From Nocardioides flavescens (GTDB lineage: Bacteria; Actinomycetota; Actinomycetes; Propionibacteriales; Nocardioidaceae), in contig NZ_WUEK01000011.1 in assembly GCF_009823805.1 (NCBI RefSeq), positions 1 through 64,000 on the forward strand: 64,000 nt of DNA, given 5' to 3'. The notes under the pieces are model-generated. The model was not told where the DNA came from. It made no database searches and saw nothing but the letters and a program-made list of their open reading frames with translations. Below are positions 17,934 through 26,273 of this stretch, piece after piece; the stretch's first letter is position 1, and each line of letters begins with the position of its first letter. The translations under genes were made by a program, and so were the position numbers.

Positions 17934-18917
17934 CCGGATCGACTCGGGGATGAGTGCGGGCTCGTCGGGCGGAGCGAGGGTGAGGACGGCGTCCTCGATC
18001 AGGTCGTCCGTCTCGATCTCGCTCTCCAGCTTGCGGAAGCGCACTGCGAGGTGGGGCTCGTCGTCGTCGCCGGTGAGGTCGACCGCGGCGACGACGAAGA
18101 GCCGCTGCGGGCCGACGAACTCGACGTGGAGGTAGGTGATCCGGTCGATCGCGGGGTGCGCGAGCAGCGTGGTCAGCACGCGGCGGCGCACGTCGGGGCC
18201 CTGGTCCTCGCCCAGGAGGTACTCCATGTTGCGGCGCATCAGGAAGACCGCTACCCCGGCGAGCAGCAGACCGATGAGGACCGACGCGGCGGCGTCGTAC
18301 TCGTGGTGGCCGGTGAGCTGGTGCAGGCCGATGCCGACGGCGGCGATCACCAGACCGAGCAGCGCCGAGAAGTCCTCGAAGAAGACCGCGCGCAGCGTCG
18401 GGTTGGAGGTCTCGGAGACGTAGCGGAACGGGTTGAGCCCGAAGCGCTTGGCGGCGCCCGAGACCTGACGCGAGGCCTGGAGGAACGACGTCCCCTCGAG
18501 CACGAACGCGATGCCCAGCACGATGTAGCTGGCGAGGTAGCTGTTCTCGCCGCCGTCGCCGAACAGCTCGGTGACGCCGTGCCAGACCGACACCACGGCA
18601 CCCGCCGAGAACAGACCGAACGCCGCGACCAGCGACCAGATGTACGTCGAGCGGCCGTAGCCGCGCGGGTGGGCGGCGTCGCGCGGCTTGCGACCGGTGC
18701 GCTCGGCGACGAGCAGGAACACCTCGTTGCCGGTGTCGGCCCACGAGTGCGCGGCCTCCGCGACCATCGCCGCCGAGCCGGTGATCACCGCGACGAACGT
18801 CTTGGCCGCCGCCAGCAGCCCGTTGGCGGCGAGCGCCACCACCACGGTCAGCATCGACTCCGAGGAGTCGTCCGACCCGTTGCCCGCCGCCCGCTGCTCC
18901 GCCTGATCCTGCGCCAC
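17931..18917 (-). CDS. Cation diffusion facilitator (CDF) family transporter
   Basis: A 328-residue divalent metal/proton antiporter of the CDF family. Six helices are visible. The metal site is formed by EAAHSWADTGNE (HxxxD) in helix 2 and FFEDFSALLGL with EYDAAASVLIG in helix 5 (second D pair). A cytoplasmic C-terminal domain follows (RRNMEYLLGEDQGPDVRRRV ...), of the type that dimerises on metal binding. Metal specificity (Zn, Fe or Mn) cannot be read safely. The start codon is GTG. It is divergent from the SGNH lipoprotein genes and convergent with the PucR gene. Confidence 0.92.
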   Translation of the reverse strand: MAQDQAEQRAAGNGSDDSSESMLTVVVALAANGLLAAAKTFVAVITGSAAMVAEAAHSWADTGNEVFLLVAERTGRKPRDAAHPRGYGRSTYIWSLVAAFGLFSAGAVVSVWHGVTELFGDGGENSYLASYIVLGIAFVLEGTSFLQASRQVSGAAKRFGLNPFRYVSETSNPTLRAVFFEDFSALLGLVIAAVGIGLHQLTGHHEYDAAASVLIGLLLAGVAVFLMRRNMEYLLGEDQGPDVRRRVLTTLLAHPAIDRITYLHVEFVGPQRLFVVAAVDLTGDDDEPHLAVRFRKLESEIETDDLIEDAVLTLAPPDEPALIPESIR

Positions 18918-18946
18918 CTGGATGCGGTACCCCTACCGTGGTGTCC

Positions 18947-19831
18947 ATGCGAGGTGTCCTGACGTCGGCGGCGCTCGCCGGGATCCTCGCCCTGACCGGG
19001 TGCGGGTCGACCGACCCGACTCGCCCCGCCGCCGCGCCGGCGGCCCCCACCACGGGTCCGGCCAGCACCCCCGCGACGGAGCCCGCCACGGAGCCACCCG
19101 TGCGCCCCCTGCGCTACGTCGCCCTCGGCGACTCCTACACCTCCGGCGCCGGCCTGCCGGGCAGCGCGCCCCGTGGCTGCCGCCGGGCGGCCCGCGCCTA
19201 CCCGGCCCAGGTCGCGCTCGCGGTCGGCGCGACGTACGCCGACGCGAGCTGCTCGGGGGCCCGCACCGTCCACGTGCTCCAACCGCAGCCGCACCCCGGA
19301 GTGCGACCCAACCCGCCGCAGCTCGACCGGGTGCGGGCCGACACCGACGTGGTGAGCATCGGGCTGGGGTTCAACGACGGCGGGTTCCTGCGTGACCTCA
19401 CGCTGCCGGGCCGCGACCGGTCCGAGGCCATCACCCACGTGCCCGGTATCGGCCGCGCGCTGACCCGGGTCGTCGCCAGGGTGCGCGAGCGCGCACCCGA
19501 GGCCACGATCGTGCTGGTCGGCTACCCGCAGCTCGTGCCCGTCTCGGGCACGTGCCGGGTCTCGCCGTGGTCGGGGCGCTCGCGTCGCCAGGCCTACGCG
19601 GCGTTCGACGCCCTGTCACGCGAGACGGCGGCCGTCGCCGCGACCACCGGCGCGGTGTTCGTCGACGTCGCTGCGGCCAGCGCCGGACACGACGTCTGCG
19701 CCGGCTCGAAGGCCTGGGTCAACGGCTCGCAGCGGCGCCCCGGGACGGCGGCGGCGTTCCACCCGTTCCAGCGCGGTCAGGACGCCGTGGCCCGGCTCGT
19801 CGTGGCAGCGGTCCGTACGGTGGTCGGGTGA
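18947..19831 (+). CDS. SGNH-hydrolase lipoprotein, copy 1
   Basis: A 294-residue secreted esterase-type protein. A signal peptide ends in lipobox LTGC (Cys19), then a Pro/Ala/Thr linker. The block I nucleophile is in YVALGDSYTSGAG (Ser63), block III is GLGFNDGG, and a late histidine (AAFHPFQRG) completes the triad. The pattern resembles Streptomyces-type SGNH lipases and esterases that act on lipids or acylated glycans. Cysteine pairs (GCRR/ASCSG; GTCRV/HDVCAG) fit extracytoplasmic disulfides. It overlaps the second copy by GTGA. ATG at 18947 is chosen as start; GTGs lie 6 and 9 bases upstream. Confidence 0.9.
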   Translation: MRGVLTSAALAGILALTGCGSTDPTRPAAAPAAPTTGPASTPATEPATEPPVRPLRYVALGDSYTSGAGLPGSAPRGCRRAARAYPAQVALAVGATYADASCSGARTVHVLQPQPHPGVRPNPPQLDRVRADTDVVSIGLGFNDGGFLRDLTLPGRDRSEAITHVPGIGRALTRVVARVRERAPEATIVLVGYPQLVPVSGTCRVSPWSGRSRRQAYAAFDALSRETAAVAATTGAVFVDVAAASAGHDVCAGSKAWVNGSQRRPGTAAAFHPFQRGQDAVARLVVAAVRTVVG

Positions 19832-20793
19832 CGCGCCGCCCCCTCCGCCCCGTCCTCGCGTCCCTCGTGGCGCTGAGCGCGGTGCTCGCGCTCGCGGCCT
19901 GCAGCGACGACGGCGCCGACCCGTCGAGCTCGCCTGCGCCCAGCCCCTCGGTGAGCAGCCCGTCGGCGTCCTCGTCTGGTCCGGCCTCGTCGGCCCCGGC
20001 GGGCCCGAAGGTCACGATCGACGGCGGGTACGTCGCGCTCGGCGACTCCTACACCGCCGCGCCCGGCGTGCCGACCACCGAGACCCAGACCGGCTGCCTG
20101 CGCTCGGACCACAACTACCCGAGCCTGATCGCCGCGTCGCTCGACGCCACCTCGGTGGCCGACGTCAGCTGCTCCGGGGCGAGCACGCTCTCGCTCGTCG
20201 GCGCGCAGCAGACGACGAACGCCGTGCTGCCGGCCCAGTTCGACGCGCTGGGCGACGACACCGCTCTCGTCACGATCGGGATGGGCGGCAACGACCTCGA
20301 CCTGTTCCAGACCCTCGTCGGCACCTGCGCCTTCGTGGCCCAGAGCGCGCCCGAGGGCGCGCCGTGCCAGGCGCAGCTGACCGCCGGCGGCACCGATCAG
20401 ATCGCCGACAAGATCGCGCAGATCGGCGAGCGGGTCACCGCCGCGGTCGCCGGTGTCGTCGACAGGGCGCCGAACGCCCGGGTGTTCGTCGTCGGCTACC
20501 CGCAGCCGGTGCCCGCCCAGGGCACCTGCCCCGAGCTGCCGCTGGCCGCCGGCGACTACGCCTTCGTGCGCCAGGCCATCGTCGCCCTGGACCAGCAGCT
20601 GCAGTCCGCGGCCGAGGCGAGCGACGCGACGTACGTCGACGTGCTCGAGGCCAGCAAGGGCCACGACGTCTGCGCCGGTGACGAGGCGTGGATCCAGGGG
20701 GCGCAGTCGGTCGAGGGCGAGGCGATCGCCCTGCACCCGTTCGCGGTCGAGCAGGCCGCGGTCGCCGAAATGGTGCTCGCCGAGCTGGGCTGA
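19828..20793 (+). CDS. SGNH-hydrolase lipoprotein, copy 2
   Basis: A 321-residue paralogue of the preceding gene. The signal peptide carries lipobox LAAC (Cys25), followed by a Ser/Pro/Ala-rich linker. The nucleophile is in YVALGDSYTAAPG (Ser74), block III is GMGGNDLDL and the terminal histidine is in ALHPFAVEQ. Six further cysteines pair with positions in copy 1 (TGCLR/VSCSG, GTCAF/APCQA, GTCPE/HDVCAG). The GTG start overlaps the stop of copy 1, so the two are translated together. The region 80-85% of the way along (GHDVCAG) is almost identical in both, indicating a tandem duplication with later divergence. Confidence 0.92.
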   Translation: MTRRPLRPVLASLVALSAVLALAACSDDGADPSSSPAPSPSVSSPSASSSGPASSAPAGPKVTIDGGYVALGDSYTAAPGVPTTETQTGCLRSDHNYPSLIAASLDATSVADVSCSGASTLSLVGAQQTTNAVLPAQFDALGDDTALVTIGMGGNDLDLFQTLVGTCAFVAQSAPEGAPCQAQLTAGGTDQIADKIAQIGERVTAAVAGVVDRAPNARVFVVGYPQPVPAQGTCPELPLAAGDYAFVRQAIVALDQQLQSAAEASDATYVDVLEASKGHDVCAGDEAWIQGAQSVEGEAIALHPFAVEQAAVAEMVLAELG

Positions 20794-20819
20794 GGCGGGG
20801 GCCGCCGGGTGGGCGACGG

Positions 20820-22328
20820 TCAGAGCACGGAGTGCACGACCCGGCCGCCGACGACGGTGAGGGCGACGGACATGGTGCGCAGGGCGCCACCCACCGCGGC
20901 GGAGTCGGACCCACCCGCCAGCGGGTCGGCGTCGAGGAGCACGAGGTCGCCGCGGGAGCCGGTGCCGACGGTGGGCTGGCCGTCGACGGAGGCGGCCAGG
21001 GCCTCGGCGGGGGTGAGGGCCTGCTCGGGGGTCCACGGGTCGCGGTCGTCGGCGCTGCGGTGCACGGACGCCGCGATGGCGAGCCACGGGTCGAGCGGAG
21101 AGACGGGGGCGTCGGAGCCGAGGGCGAGCTCGACGCCGTCGTCGAGCATCCAGCGGAAGGCGAAGCTGCGCTCAGCGCGTCCCGGCCAGACCAGGTCGGT
21201 GAGGTCGCGGTCGTCGAGCAGGTGGGCGGGCTGCACGGAGGCGCGCACCCCGAGCTCGGCCATCCGACGCACGTCGTCGCGCCCGACGAGCTGGGCGTGC
21301 TCGATCGAGCCGGCCGCGCCGGTGTCGGCGTAGGCCCCGAGCGCCTCGGCGACCGCCGCGTCGCCGATGGCGTGGGTGGCGATCTCGAGGCCGTGGGCGT
21401 GGGCCCGCGCGAGGAGGTAGCGCAGCTCGGCGCCGGAGAGGTTGGGCTGGCCGGCGGGGTACTCCAGGCGGTGCGCGTCGGCGTACGGCTCGCAGCACCA
21501 CGCCGTGCGGGTGTTGAGCGAGCCGTCGCTGATGATCTTGAGCGGCCCCATCGTGGCGCGCTCGTCGCAGCCCGGCAGCACGTCGCCGGTGCGCAGGCCG
21601 GCGGCGATGACGTCGTCGAGCGTGTCGGCATACGTCGCCCAGCGGACGCGCAGCACGTCGCACTCGGCGGCCCAGCGGCTCGCCCACTCGGCCCGGTCGC
21701 CGCCGAACTCGAAGTCGACGAGCCCGACCACGCCGCGCGCCGCGGCCGCGTCGAGGGTGCGGCGCACGGCCTCGGGCGAGGTGCCGTCGTTGCCGACGAG
21801 GGTGGCGAGGCGGGGGTAGACCGCGAACCACTCGTTCTCGCGCACGACCGAGTCGCGCACCGGCAGCGCCAGGTGCATGAGTGCGGTGGTGTTGAGCCAG
21901 GCGTGGTGGCCGTCGCCGCTGATGAGCACGACCGGGGTGTCGCCGGTGACCGCGTCGAGCTCGGAGACGGTGACCTCGCGCGTCCAGGTGCCGGAGCGGT
22001 GGCCCCAGCCGACGATGGGCACGCCGGGCAGCGTCGTCACGCGCTCGGCCACCAGTTGCAGCGCCTGCTCGGGGGTGCGCGCCGGACCGAGGTCGAGGCG
22101 CTGCGAGGCGAGGGTCCACTGGGCGAGGTGGACGTGCTGGTCCCAGAGGCCGGGCGCGCACCAGCGGCCGTCGGCGTCGACCTCCTCGACGCCGGCGGGG
22201 GCGTCGAGACCCGGCGCGACCGCGGTGACGCGGCCGTCCTCGACCAGCACGTCGACCGTCCCCTGTGCGGGAGCGGAGGCCGGGCCGATCGGCACCAGGC
22301 GGGCGCGGCGGACGAGCAGGCTGGTCAC
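20820..22328 (-). CDS. Amidohydrolase family 3 metal-dependent hydrolase (YtcJ-like)
   Basis: A 502-residue TIM-barrel amidohydrolase. Metal ligands are visible in LWDQHVHLAQW (HxH), with the later histidines in THAIGDAAVAEALGAYAD and IEHAQLVGRDD, and the terminal aspartate in ALGSDAPVSPLDPW. The N-terminal strand-rich part and C-terminal segment (ADPLAGGSDSAAV) form the composite beta-sandwich. YtcJ-like enzymes hydrolyse N-acyl or formamide bonds of diverse substrates; the true substrate is unknown. GTG at 22328 is preferred because sequence upstream is not protein-like. It has its own promoter region, shared with the divergent gene at 22390. Confidence 0.88.
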   Translation of the reverse strand: MTSLLVRRARLVPIGPASAPAQGTVDVLVEDGRVTAVAPGLDAPAGVEEVDADGRWCAPGLWDQHVHLAQWTLASQRLDLGPARTPEQALQLVAERVTTLPGVPIVGWGHRSGTWTREVTVSELDAVTGDTPVVLISGDGHHAWLNTTALMHLALPVRDSVVRENEWFAVYPRLATLVGNDGTSPEAVRRTLDAAAARGVVGLVDFEFGGDRAEWASRWAAECDVLRVRWATYADTLDDVIAAGLRTGDVLPGCDERATMGPLKIISDGSLNTRTAWCCEPYADAHRLEYPAGQPNLSGAELRYLLARAHAHGLEIATHAIGDAAVAEALGAYADTGAAGSIEHAQLVGRDDVRRMAELGVRASVQPAHLLDDRDLTDLVWPGRAERSFAFRWMLDDGVELALGSDAPVSPLDPWLAIAASVHRSADDRDPWTPEQALTPAEALAASVDGQPTVGTGSRGDLVLLDADPLAGGSDSAAVGGALRTMSVALTVVGGRVVHSVL

Positions 22329-22336
22329 GGCGTGAA

Positions 22337-22359
22337 CGGTAGTCGCGGCGTTCTGGGGG
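22337..22359. promoter_or_regulatory. GGTAGTC...CGTTCTGG motif in a divergent promoter
   Basis: CGGTAGTCGCGGCGTTCTGG resembles the arms of the 26190-26261 hairpin (CGGTAGTCACCGACGTTCCGG), differing at about four positions. Here it has no inverted partner and lies between two divergent genes rather than at stop codons. Confidence 0.45.
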
Positions 22360-22389
22360 CGGCACGCCCGGGCGGCTACCCTGCAGCGC

Positions 22390-23088
22390 ATGTGGCGGCG
22401 GGCGACGGGGGTGGCCGTGGTGCTGCTCGCCCTGGGCGCGGCGGGGGGCTACGTCGCTGCCGACCGCACCCGGCCCGAGCCGGTCGCGCTCGACCTGCCG
22501 GAGCCCGTGCCCGCGGTCTCGCCGGCGGTCCCGACGCCGCCCGCGGTGGAGCTGCTGCCGGATCCCTCGAGCCCGGCCCTCGCGCCCGCCCTGCCTCTGG
22601 AGCAGATGGACTTCCGGGTGGGCAGGCGTGGCATGGGCGTCTCCGTCGGCATCCCCACCGGGTGGGCCGTCTACAAGGAGGCCGAGGGGGACCCGGCGTG
22701 GAACGCCACCGTCCCCGGCAACCCGACGTACACCTTCAAGCTGCGGGTGGCACTCGTCGCCGGTCGCCACCAGTCGGTCGGGGTGGCCAAGCTCAGCCGC
22801 AAGGAGGCGCTGCGCAGCGCCGTCGACGAGGACGAACTGGCCGACCTGACCTACCTCGCCGAGACCGAGGACGCCTTCGTGGCGACGTACGTCCAGGATG
22901 ACCACCTGCGGGTGACGATGGAGCGCTGGGTGAGCTTCGGCAGCGACACGGCGTACGCCGACATCTCGGTCACCGGCCGCAAGGTCGACGAGCAGGGGCT
23001 GGCCGACCTCCTCGCCCGGGTCGCGGCGTCCGCCGAGCCCCTGGCGGCCCTGCCCAAGGAGGAGAAGACCGAGGAGCCGAGCTCCTAG
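22390..23088 (+). CDS. Membrane-anchored extracytoplasmic protein of unknown function
   Basis: A 232-residue protein. An N-terminal hydrophobic helix (about 6-24, GVAVVLLALGAAGGYVAA) acts as a signal anchor, followed by a Pro/Val-rich linker and a compact domain from about 75. That domain starts with GVSVGIPTGWAVYKEAEG and ends in DISVTGRKVDEQGLADLLARV. A similar strand-P-x-W opening and closing helix can be seen in the extracellular part of the kinase encoded convergently next door (23096). No catalytic motif is apparent. A sensor-type or ligand-binding role is only suggested by that resemblance. Confidence 0.7.
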   Translation: MWRRATGVAVVLLALGAAGGYVAADRTRPEPVALDLPEPVPAVSPAVPTPPAVELLPDPSSPALAPALPLEQMDFRVGRRGMGVSVGIPTGWAVYKEAEGDPAWNATVPGNPTYTFKLRVALVAGRHQSVGVAKLSRKEALRSAVDEDELADLTYLAETEDAFVATYVQDDHLRVTMERWVSFGSDTAYADISVTGRKVDEQGLADLLARVAASAEPLAALPKEEKTEEPSS

Positions 23089-23095
23089 ATCCCCG

Positions 23096-24586
23096 CTAGA
23101 TGCCGTGCGTCTCGACCCCGTCGAGCACCTGGGCGGCGGTGGGGCGGTCACCGCTGCGCACCTGCACCCACAGCAGGGTGTTGCGGGTGACCTGGACGAC
23201 GCGTTCGACGACGACGGCCCCGTCGGTGCCGGGACACCCGGAGTAGACGACGGTGACCGAGGAGTCGCCGTCCTGGGTGTCCTCGACGGCGCGCCCGGCG
23301 CTCGCGCACTCCGGGTGCTGCGGCACCTGGTCGGGTAGGGAGTCGCCCTCGAGGAGCGCGGCGAAGACGCCCTCGCCGTCGCCCTCGTTCCAGGTCGGGT
23401 CGGTGCCGACCGACAGCGCGGAGACCTCGTCGGAGGACCCGGGCGGCTGCCAGTCGTCGACCGCGTCGGCGCGGTCCCACGAGGCGGGGACGGTCACGCT
23501 GATGTTGCCGTCGCTGTCGAACACCGTGCGCTCGGTGGGCTGCGACGCGCGCTGGACAGCCCAGCCACCGCCGGCGCCGAGGGCGAGGGCCACGATCCCG
23601 ACGCCGACCAGCACTGGCCAGGCGCGCCGGCGCCTCGGGGCGGCCGCGACCGGCAGCGTCGCGGCTGCCGGGGCCTGGGTCGGGCGGGGGCCGGGCTGGG
23701 TCAGGTCGGGGTCGCGCTCCAGCCAGGGCCGGGTGACCTGGGTGCGGGCGTCGGCGTCGACGACCCCGTCGAGCGCCTCGGCGAACGCCGTCACGAACGC
23801 CGTCACGTCGGGGAACCGCTCCTCGCGGTCGGGCGCGAGCGCGCGGCGCAGCACCGCGTCGACCTCGCCCGGGAACTCCCGCTCCGGGACCGAGAGCGGC
23901 GCGAGCTCGCCCGGCGACTGCGCGGCGGCCAGCGAGACGTGGGCGAACGGCGGGCGGCCGCTGAGCAGGAGGTAGGCGAGTGCGGCGAGGCTGTACTGGT
24001 CGGCGCGCGCGTCGGGGCTCTCCGCCGAGGCCTGCTCGGGCGAGACGAACGTCGGGGTGCCCGCGACCATGGTGAGCCGCGAGGACACGTCGAGCGCCTT
24101 GCCGAGGCCGAGGTCGCCGACCATCGCCCGCACCTCGTCGCCCCGCGGCCCGCGCACAGTGCGGAACAGCACGTTGGCCGGCTTCACGTCGCGGTGCAGC
24201 ACGTCGCGGTCGTGGAGGGCCTGCAGCCCGGCGCCCACCTGACGCACGACCTCGAGCGTCTGGGCGCTCGTGAGCCCGCCGGCCTCGAGCCGGTCGGCGA
24301 GCGTGCCCTGGTCGGCGTACGACATCACGAGGTAGGGCCGGCCGTCGTCGAGCTCGCCGGCGTCGTAGACGCTCACGACGTGCGGCGACTCCACCTTGCG
24401 CAGGTAACGCCCCTCCTCGACGAAGCGGCGGCGCACGTGGGTGTCCTCGGTCCAGTTCTCGGCGAGCACCTTGACCGCGACGGGCGAGTCGAGCTGCTCG
24501 TCGTAGGCGAGCCACACCGTCGCGAAGCCACCGGAGCCGATCCGGCGGCGCACGGCGTACCGCCCGAGGCGGTGGGGCATGGACAC
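23096..24586 (-). CDS. Membrane Ser/Thr protein kinase (PknB-type)
   Basis: A 496-residue Hanks-type kinase. The glycine loop is GSGGFATVW, the catalytic lysine is in AVKVLAENW, the catalytic loop is HRDVKPANV, and the metal loop reads GDLGLGK (DLG instead of DFG). The activation region ends TPTFVSPEQ. The kinase domain spans about 8-265. A Pro/Arg-rich juxtamembrane part leads to one transmembrane helix (VLVGVGIVALALGAGGGWAV, about 325-345) and an extracellular domain of about 150 residues with no PASTA repeat. GTG at 24586 is chosen because GGAGAGG lies eight bases upstream; ATG at 24580 is an alternative. The gene is divergent from an ECF sigma gene. Confidence 0.93.
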   Translation of the reverse strand: MSMPHRLGRYAVRRRIGSGGFATVWLAYDEQLDSPVAVKVLAENWTEDTHVRRRFVEEGRYLRKVESPHVVSVYDAGELDDGRPYLVMSYADQGTLADRLEAGGLTSAQTLEVVRQVGAGLQALHDRDVLHRDVKPANVLFRTVRGPRGDEVRAMVGDLGLGKALDVSSRLTMVAGTPTFVSPEQASAESPDARADQYSLAALAYLLLSGRPPFAHVSLAAAQSPGELAPLSVPEREFPGEVDAVLRRALAPDREERFPDVTAFVTAFAEALDGVVDADARTQVTRPWLERDPDLTQPGPRPTQAPAAATLPVAAAPRRRRAWPVLVGVGIVALALGAGGGWAVQRASQPTERTVFDSDGNISVTVPASWDRADAVDDWQPPGSSDEVSALSVGTDPTWNEGDGEGVFAALLEGDSLPDQVPQHPECASAGRAVEDTQDGDSSVTVVYSGCPGTDGAVVVERVVQVTRNTLLWVQVRSGDRPTAAQVLDGVETHGI

Positions 24587-24642
24587 ACCGGCATCCTCTC
24601 CCGAGAGGGTGAGGTCGAGCACGACGGGGAAGGATGTGTCCC

Positions 24643-25215
24643 GTGGTGAGCGAGACGGGGTCGACGCCGGACGAGATCGACGACCTGGCGCGCCGCGCCC
24701 AGGCCGGTGACCGCGACGCGATGGAGCTGCTGCTCGCCGCGGTCCGGCCGCGCACGCTCAACGTCTGCCGGGGCGTGCTGCCCTACACCCCCGACGCCGA
24801 GGACGCCTGCCAGGAGGCGCTGCTCAAGGTCGCCGAGAAGATCGGCAGCTGGAACCAGCGTGGCCGGTTCACCACCTGGCTGCACGTCGTCGCCGTGAAC
24901 TCCGCGCGATCGACGTACCGCCGGATGAAGAACCAGGCCGTCGCCGCCGACCCGACCGACTCCCCCGCCATGCATCGGCCCGACCCGCGCACCACGAGCG
25001 TCATCGCCGGCACCCGCCTCGACCTGCTCGAGGCGATGGAGACCCTGGAGCGCGAGCACCCGCAGTTCGTCGAGCCGCTGCTGCTGCGCGACGTGTACGG
25101 CCTGCCGTACGACGAGATCGCGCAGCTCGTCGGTGCCCCGCTCGGCACGGTCAAGGCGCAGATCCACCACGGCCGCAAGCTGGTGCGCCCGATGCTCGCC
25201 GACGGCGGGATCTGA
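24643..25215 (+). CDS. ECF-type RNA polymerase sigma factor
   Basis: A 190-residue group 4 sigma factor. Region 2 contains the sigma2.2-type DAEDACQEALLKVAEKI and the -10 recognition part RGRFTTWLHVVAVNSARS. Region 4 contains the sigma4 HTH: LLLRDVYGLPYDEIAQLVG, then LGTVKAQIHHGRKLV. There is no C-terminal extension and no anti-sigma gene in view. GGGGAAGGA (24626-24634) sits at proper distance from the GTGs at 24643/24646, so the upstream ATG at 24634, which overlaps that RBS, is not used. It is divergent from the Ser/Thr kinase by 56 bases, and its stop codon overlaps the next start (TGATG). Confidence 0.92.
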   Translation: MVSETGSTPDEIDDLARRAQAGDRDAMELLLAAVRPRTLNVCRGVLPYTPDAEDACQEALLKVAEKIGSWNQRGRFTTWLHVVAVNSARSTYRRMKNQAVAADPTDSPAMHRPDPRTTSVIAGTRLDLLEAMETLEREHPQFVEPLLLRDVYGLPYDEIAQLVGAPLGTVKAQIHHGRKLVRPMLADGGI

Positions 25216-26198
25216 TGCGGCTGCTCGTGCTGGGCGGCACGGTCTTCCTCTCCCGCGCGGTCGCGGACGCGGCGCTGGCGCGGGGTCACGAGGTCGTCTG
25301 TGCAGCACGCGGCACCTCCGGGTCGGTGCCCGAGGGCGCCCGGCTGGTCGAGGTCGACCGCGCCGCCGACCTGCCCGACCTGGGCGGACCCTTCGACGCG
25401 GTCGTCGACGTCGCGCGCCAGCCGTCGTGGGTGCGCCGCGCGCTGGCCGCGACCGACGGTGCGCACTGGGTCTTCGTCTCGACGATCTCGGTCTACGCGG
25501 ACGAGTCGACTCCCGGCGGCGGGCCCGGCTCACTCCCGCTCGTCCCCCCGGTCGTCGACGACACCGACCTGGAGGCCGAGCCGTCGGCGTACGGCGGACT
25601 GAAGGTCGAGTGCGAGCGGCTCGTCCGCGAGGGGGCGACGTCGGCGACGGTGCTGCGACCGGGGCTGATCGTCGGCCCTGGCGACCCGACCGGTCGGTTC
25701 AGCTACTGGCCGCGGCGGCTCGCCGACGGCGGCGAGGTGCTGGCGCCGGGCGCGCCCGACGACAGCGTGCAGGTCATCGACGTGCGCGACCTCGCCTCGT
25801 GGGTGGTGCACTGCGCCGAGGAACGGGTGGTCGACACCCTCGACGCCGTCGGGCGGTCGCTGCCGTTCGCCGACCTGCTCGCGCAGTGCGCCGACGGGGT
25901 GGGCTCGTCGGTGGCGCTCACCTGGGTGCCGCAGGAGCACCTGATCGACCACAGCGTCGAGCCCTGGGCCGGGCCGGGCTCACTGCCGCTGTGGCTCCCG
26001 CGGCCGGCGTACGACGGGATGCTGGCGCACGACGTGGCCCCCGCTCTCGCCGCCGGGCTGCAGCTCCGGCCGCTCGCCGAGACCGCCCGCGACACCCTCG
26101 CCTGGCTGCGCGACACCCCCGACGCCGTCGTCACCGGGATCGACCGGGCGCGTGAGGCGGCGCTGCTGGGGTCGTGGGGCGCTCGGACCGGGCGGTAG
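25215..26198 (+). CDS. NAD-dependent epimerase/dehydratase-like extended SDR
   Basis: A 327-residue Rossmann protein. The dinucleotide motif is VLGGTVFLSRAVADAAL (GGTxFxG-like, atypical), followed by VFVSTISVYAD and a YGGLKVECE active-site YxxxK. The variant glycine motif (GGTxFL) suggests an atypical SDR like the isoflavone reductase/CSP41-type members rather than a classical sugar epimerase. It is translated from an ATG overlapping the sigma factor's TGA, so it belongs to the sigma operon. It ends with TAG inside the left arm of a 26-bp inverted repeat. The natural substrate cannot be inferred. Confidence 0.88.
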   Translation: MRLLVLGGTVFLSRAVADAALARGHEVVCAARGTSGSVPEGARLVEVDRAADLPDLGGPFDAVVDVARQPSWVRRALAATDGAHWVFVSTISVYADESTPGGGPGSLPLVPPVVDDTDLEAEPSAYGGLKVECERLVREGATSATVLRPGLIVGPGDPTGRFSYWPRRLADGGEVLAPGAPDDSVQVIDVRDLASWVVHCAEERVVDTLDAVGRSLPFADLLAQCADGVGSSVALTWVPQEHLIDHSVEPWAGPGSLPLWLPRPAYDGMLAHDVAPALAAGLQLRPLAETARDTLAWLRDTPDAVVTGIDRAREAALLGSWGARTGR

Positions 26199-26261
26199 TC
26201 ACCGACGTTCCGGGGCCCTGAGACACCTCTCAGACCCCCGGAACGTCGGTGACTACCGCCC
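26190..26261. terminator. 26-bp perfect hairpin between convergent genes
   Basis: The left arm (26190-26215) and the right arm (26236-26261) are exact inverse complements over 26 bases. The 20-base centre contains a second stem, CTGAGA-CACC-TCTCAG (26218-26233). The left arm contains the TAG stop of the epimerase gene. A third copy of the core (GTCGGTGACTAC, 26266-26277) lies just to the right and contains, on the minus strand, the TAG stop of the opposing gene. It should terminate both transcripts. Confidence 0.85.
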
Positions 26262-26273
26262 GTTCGTCGGTGA

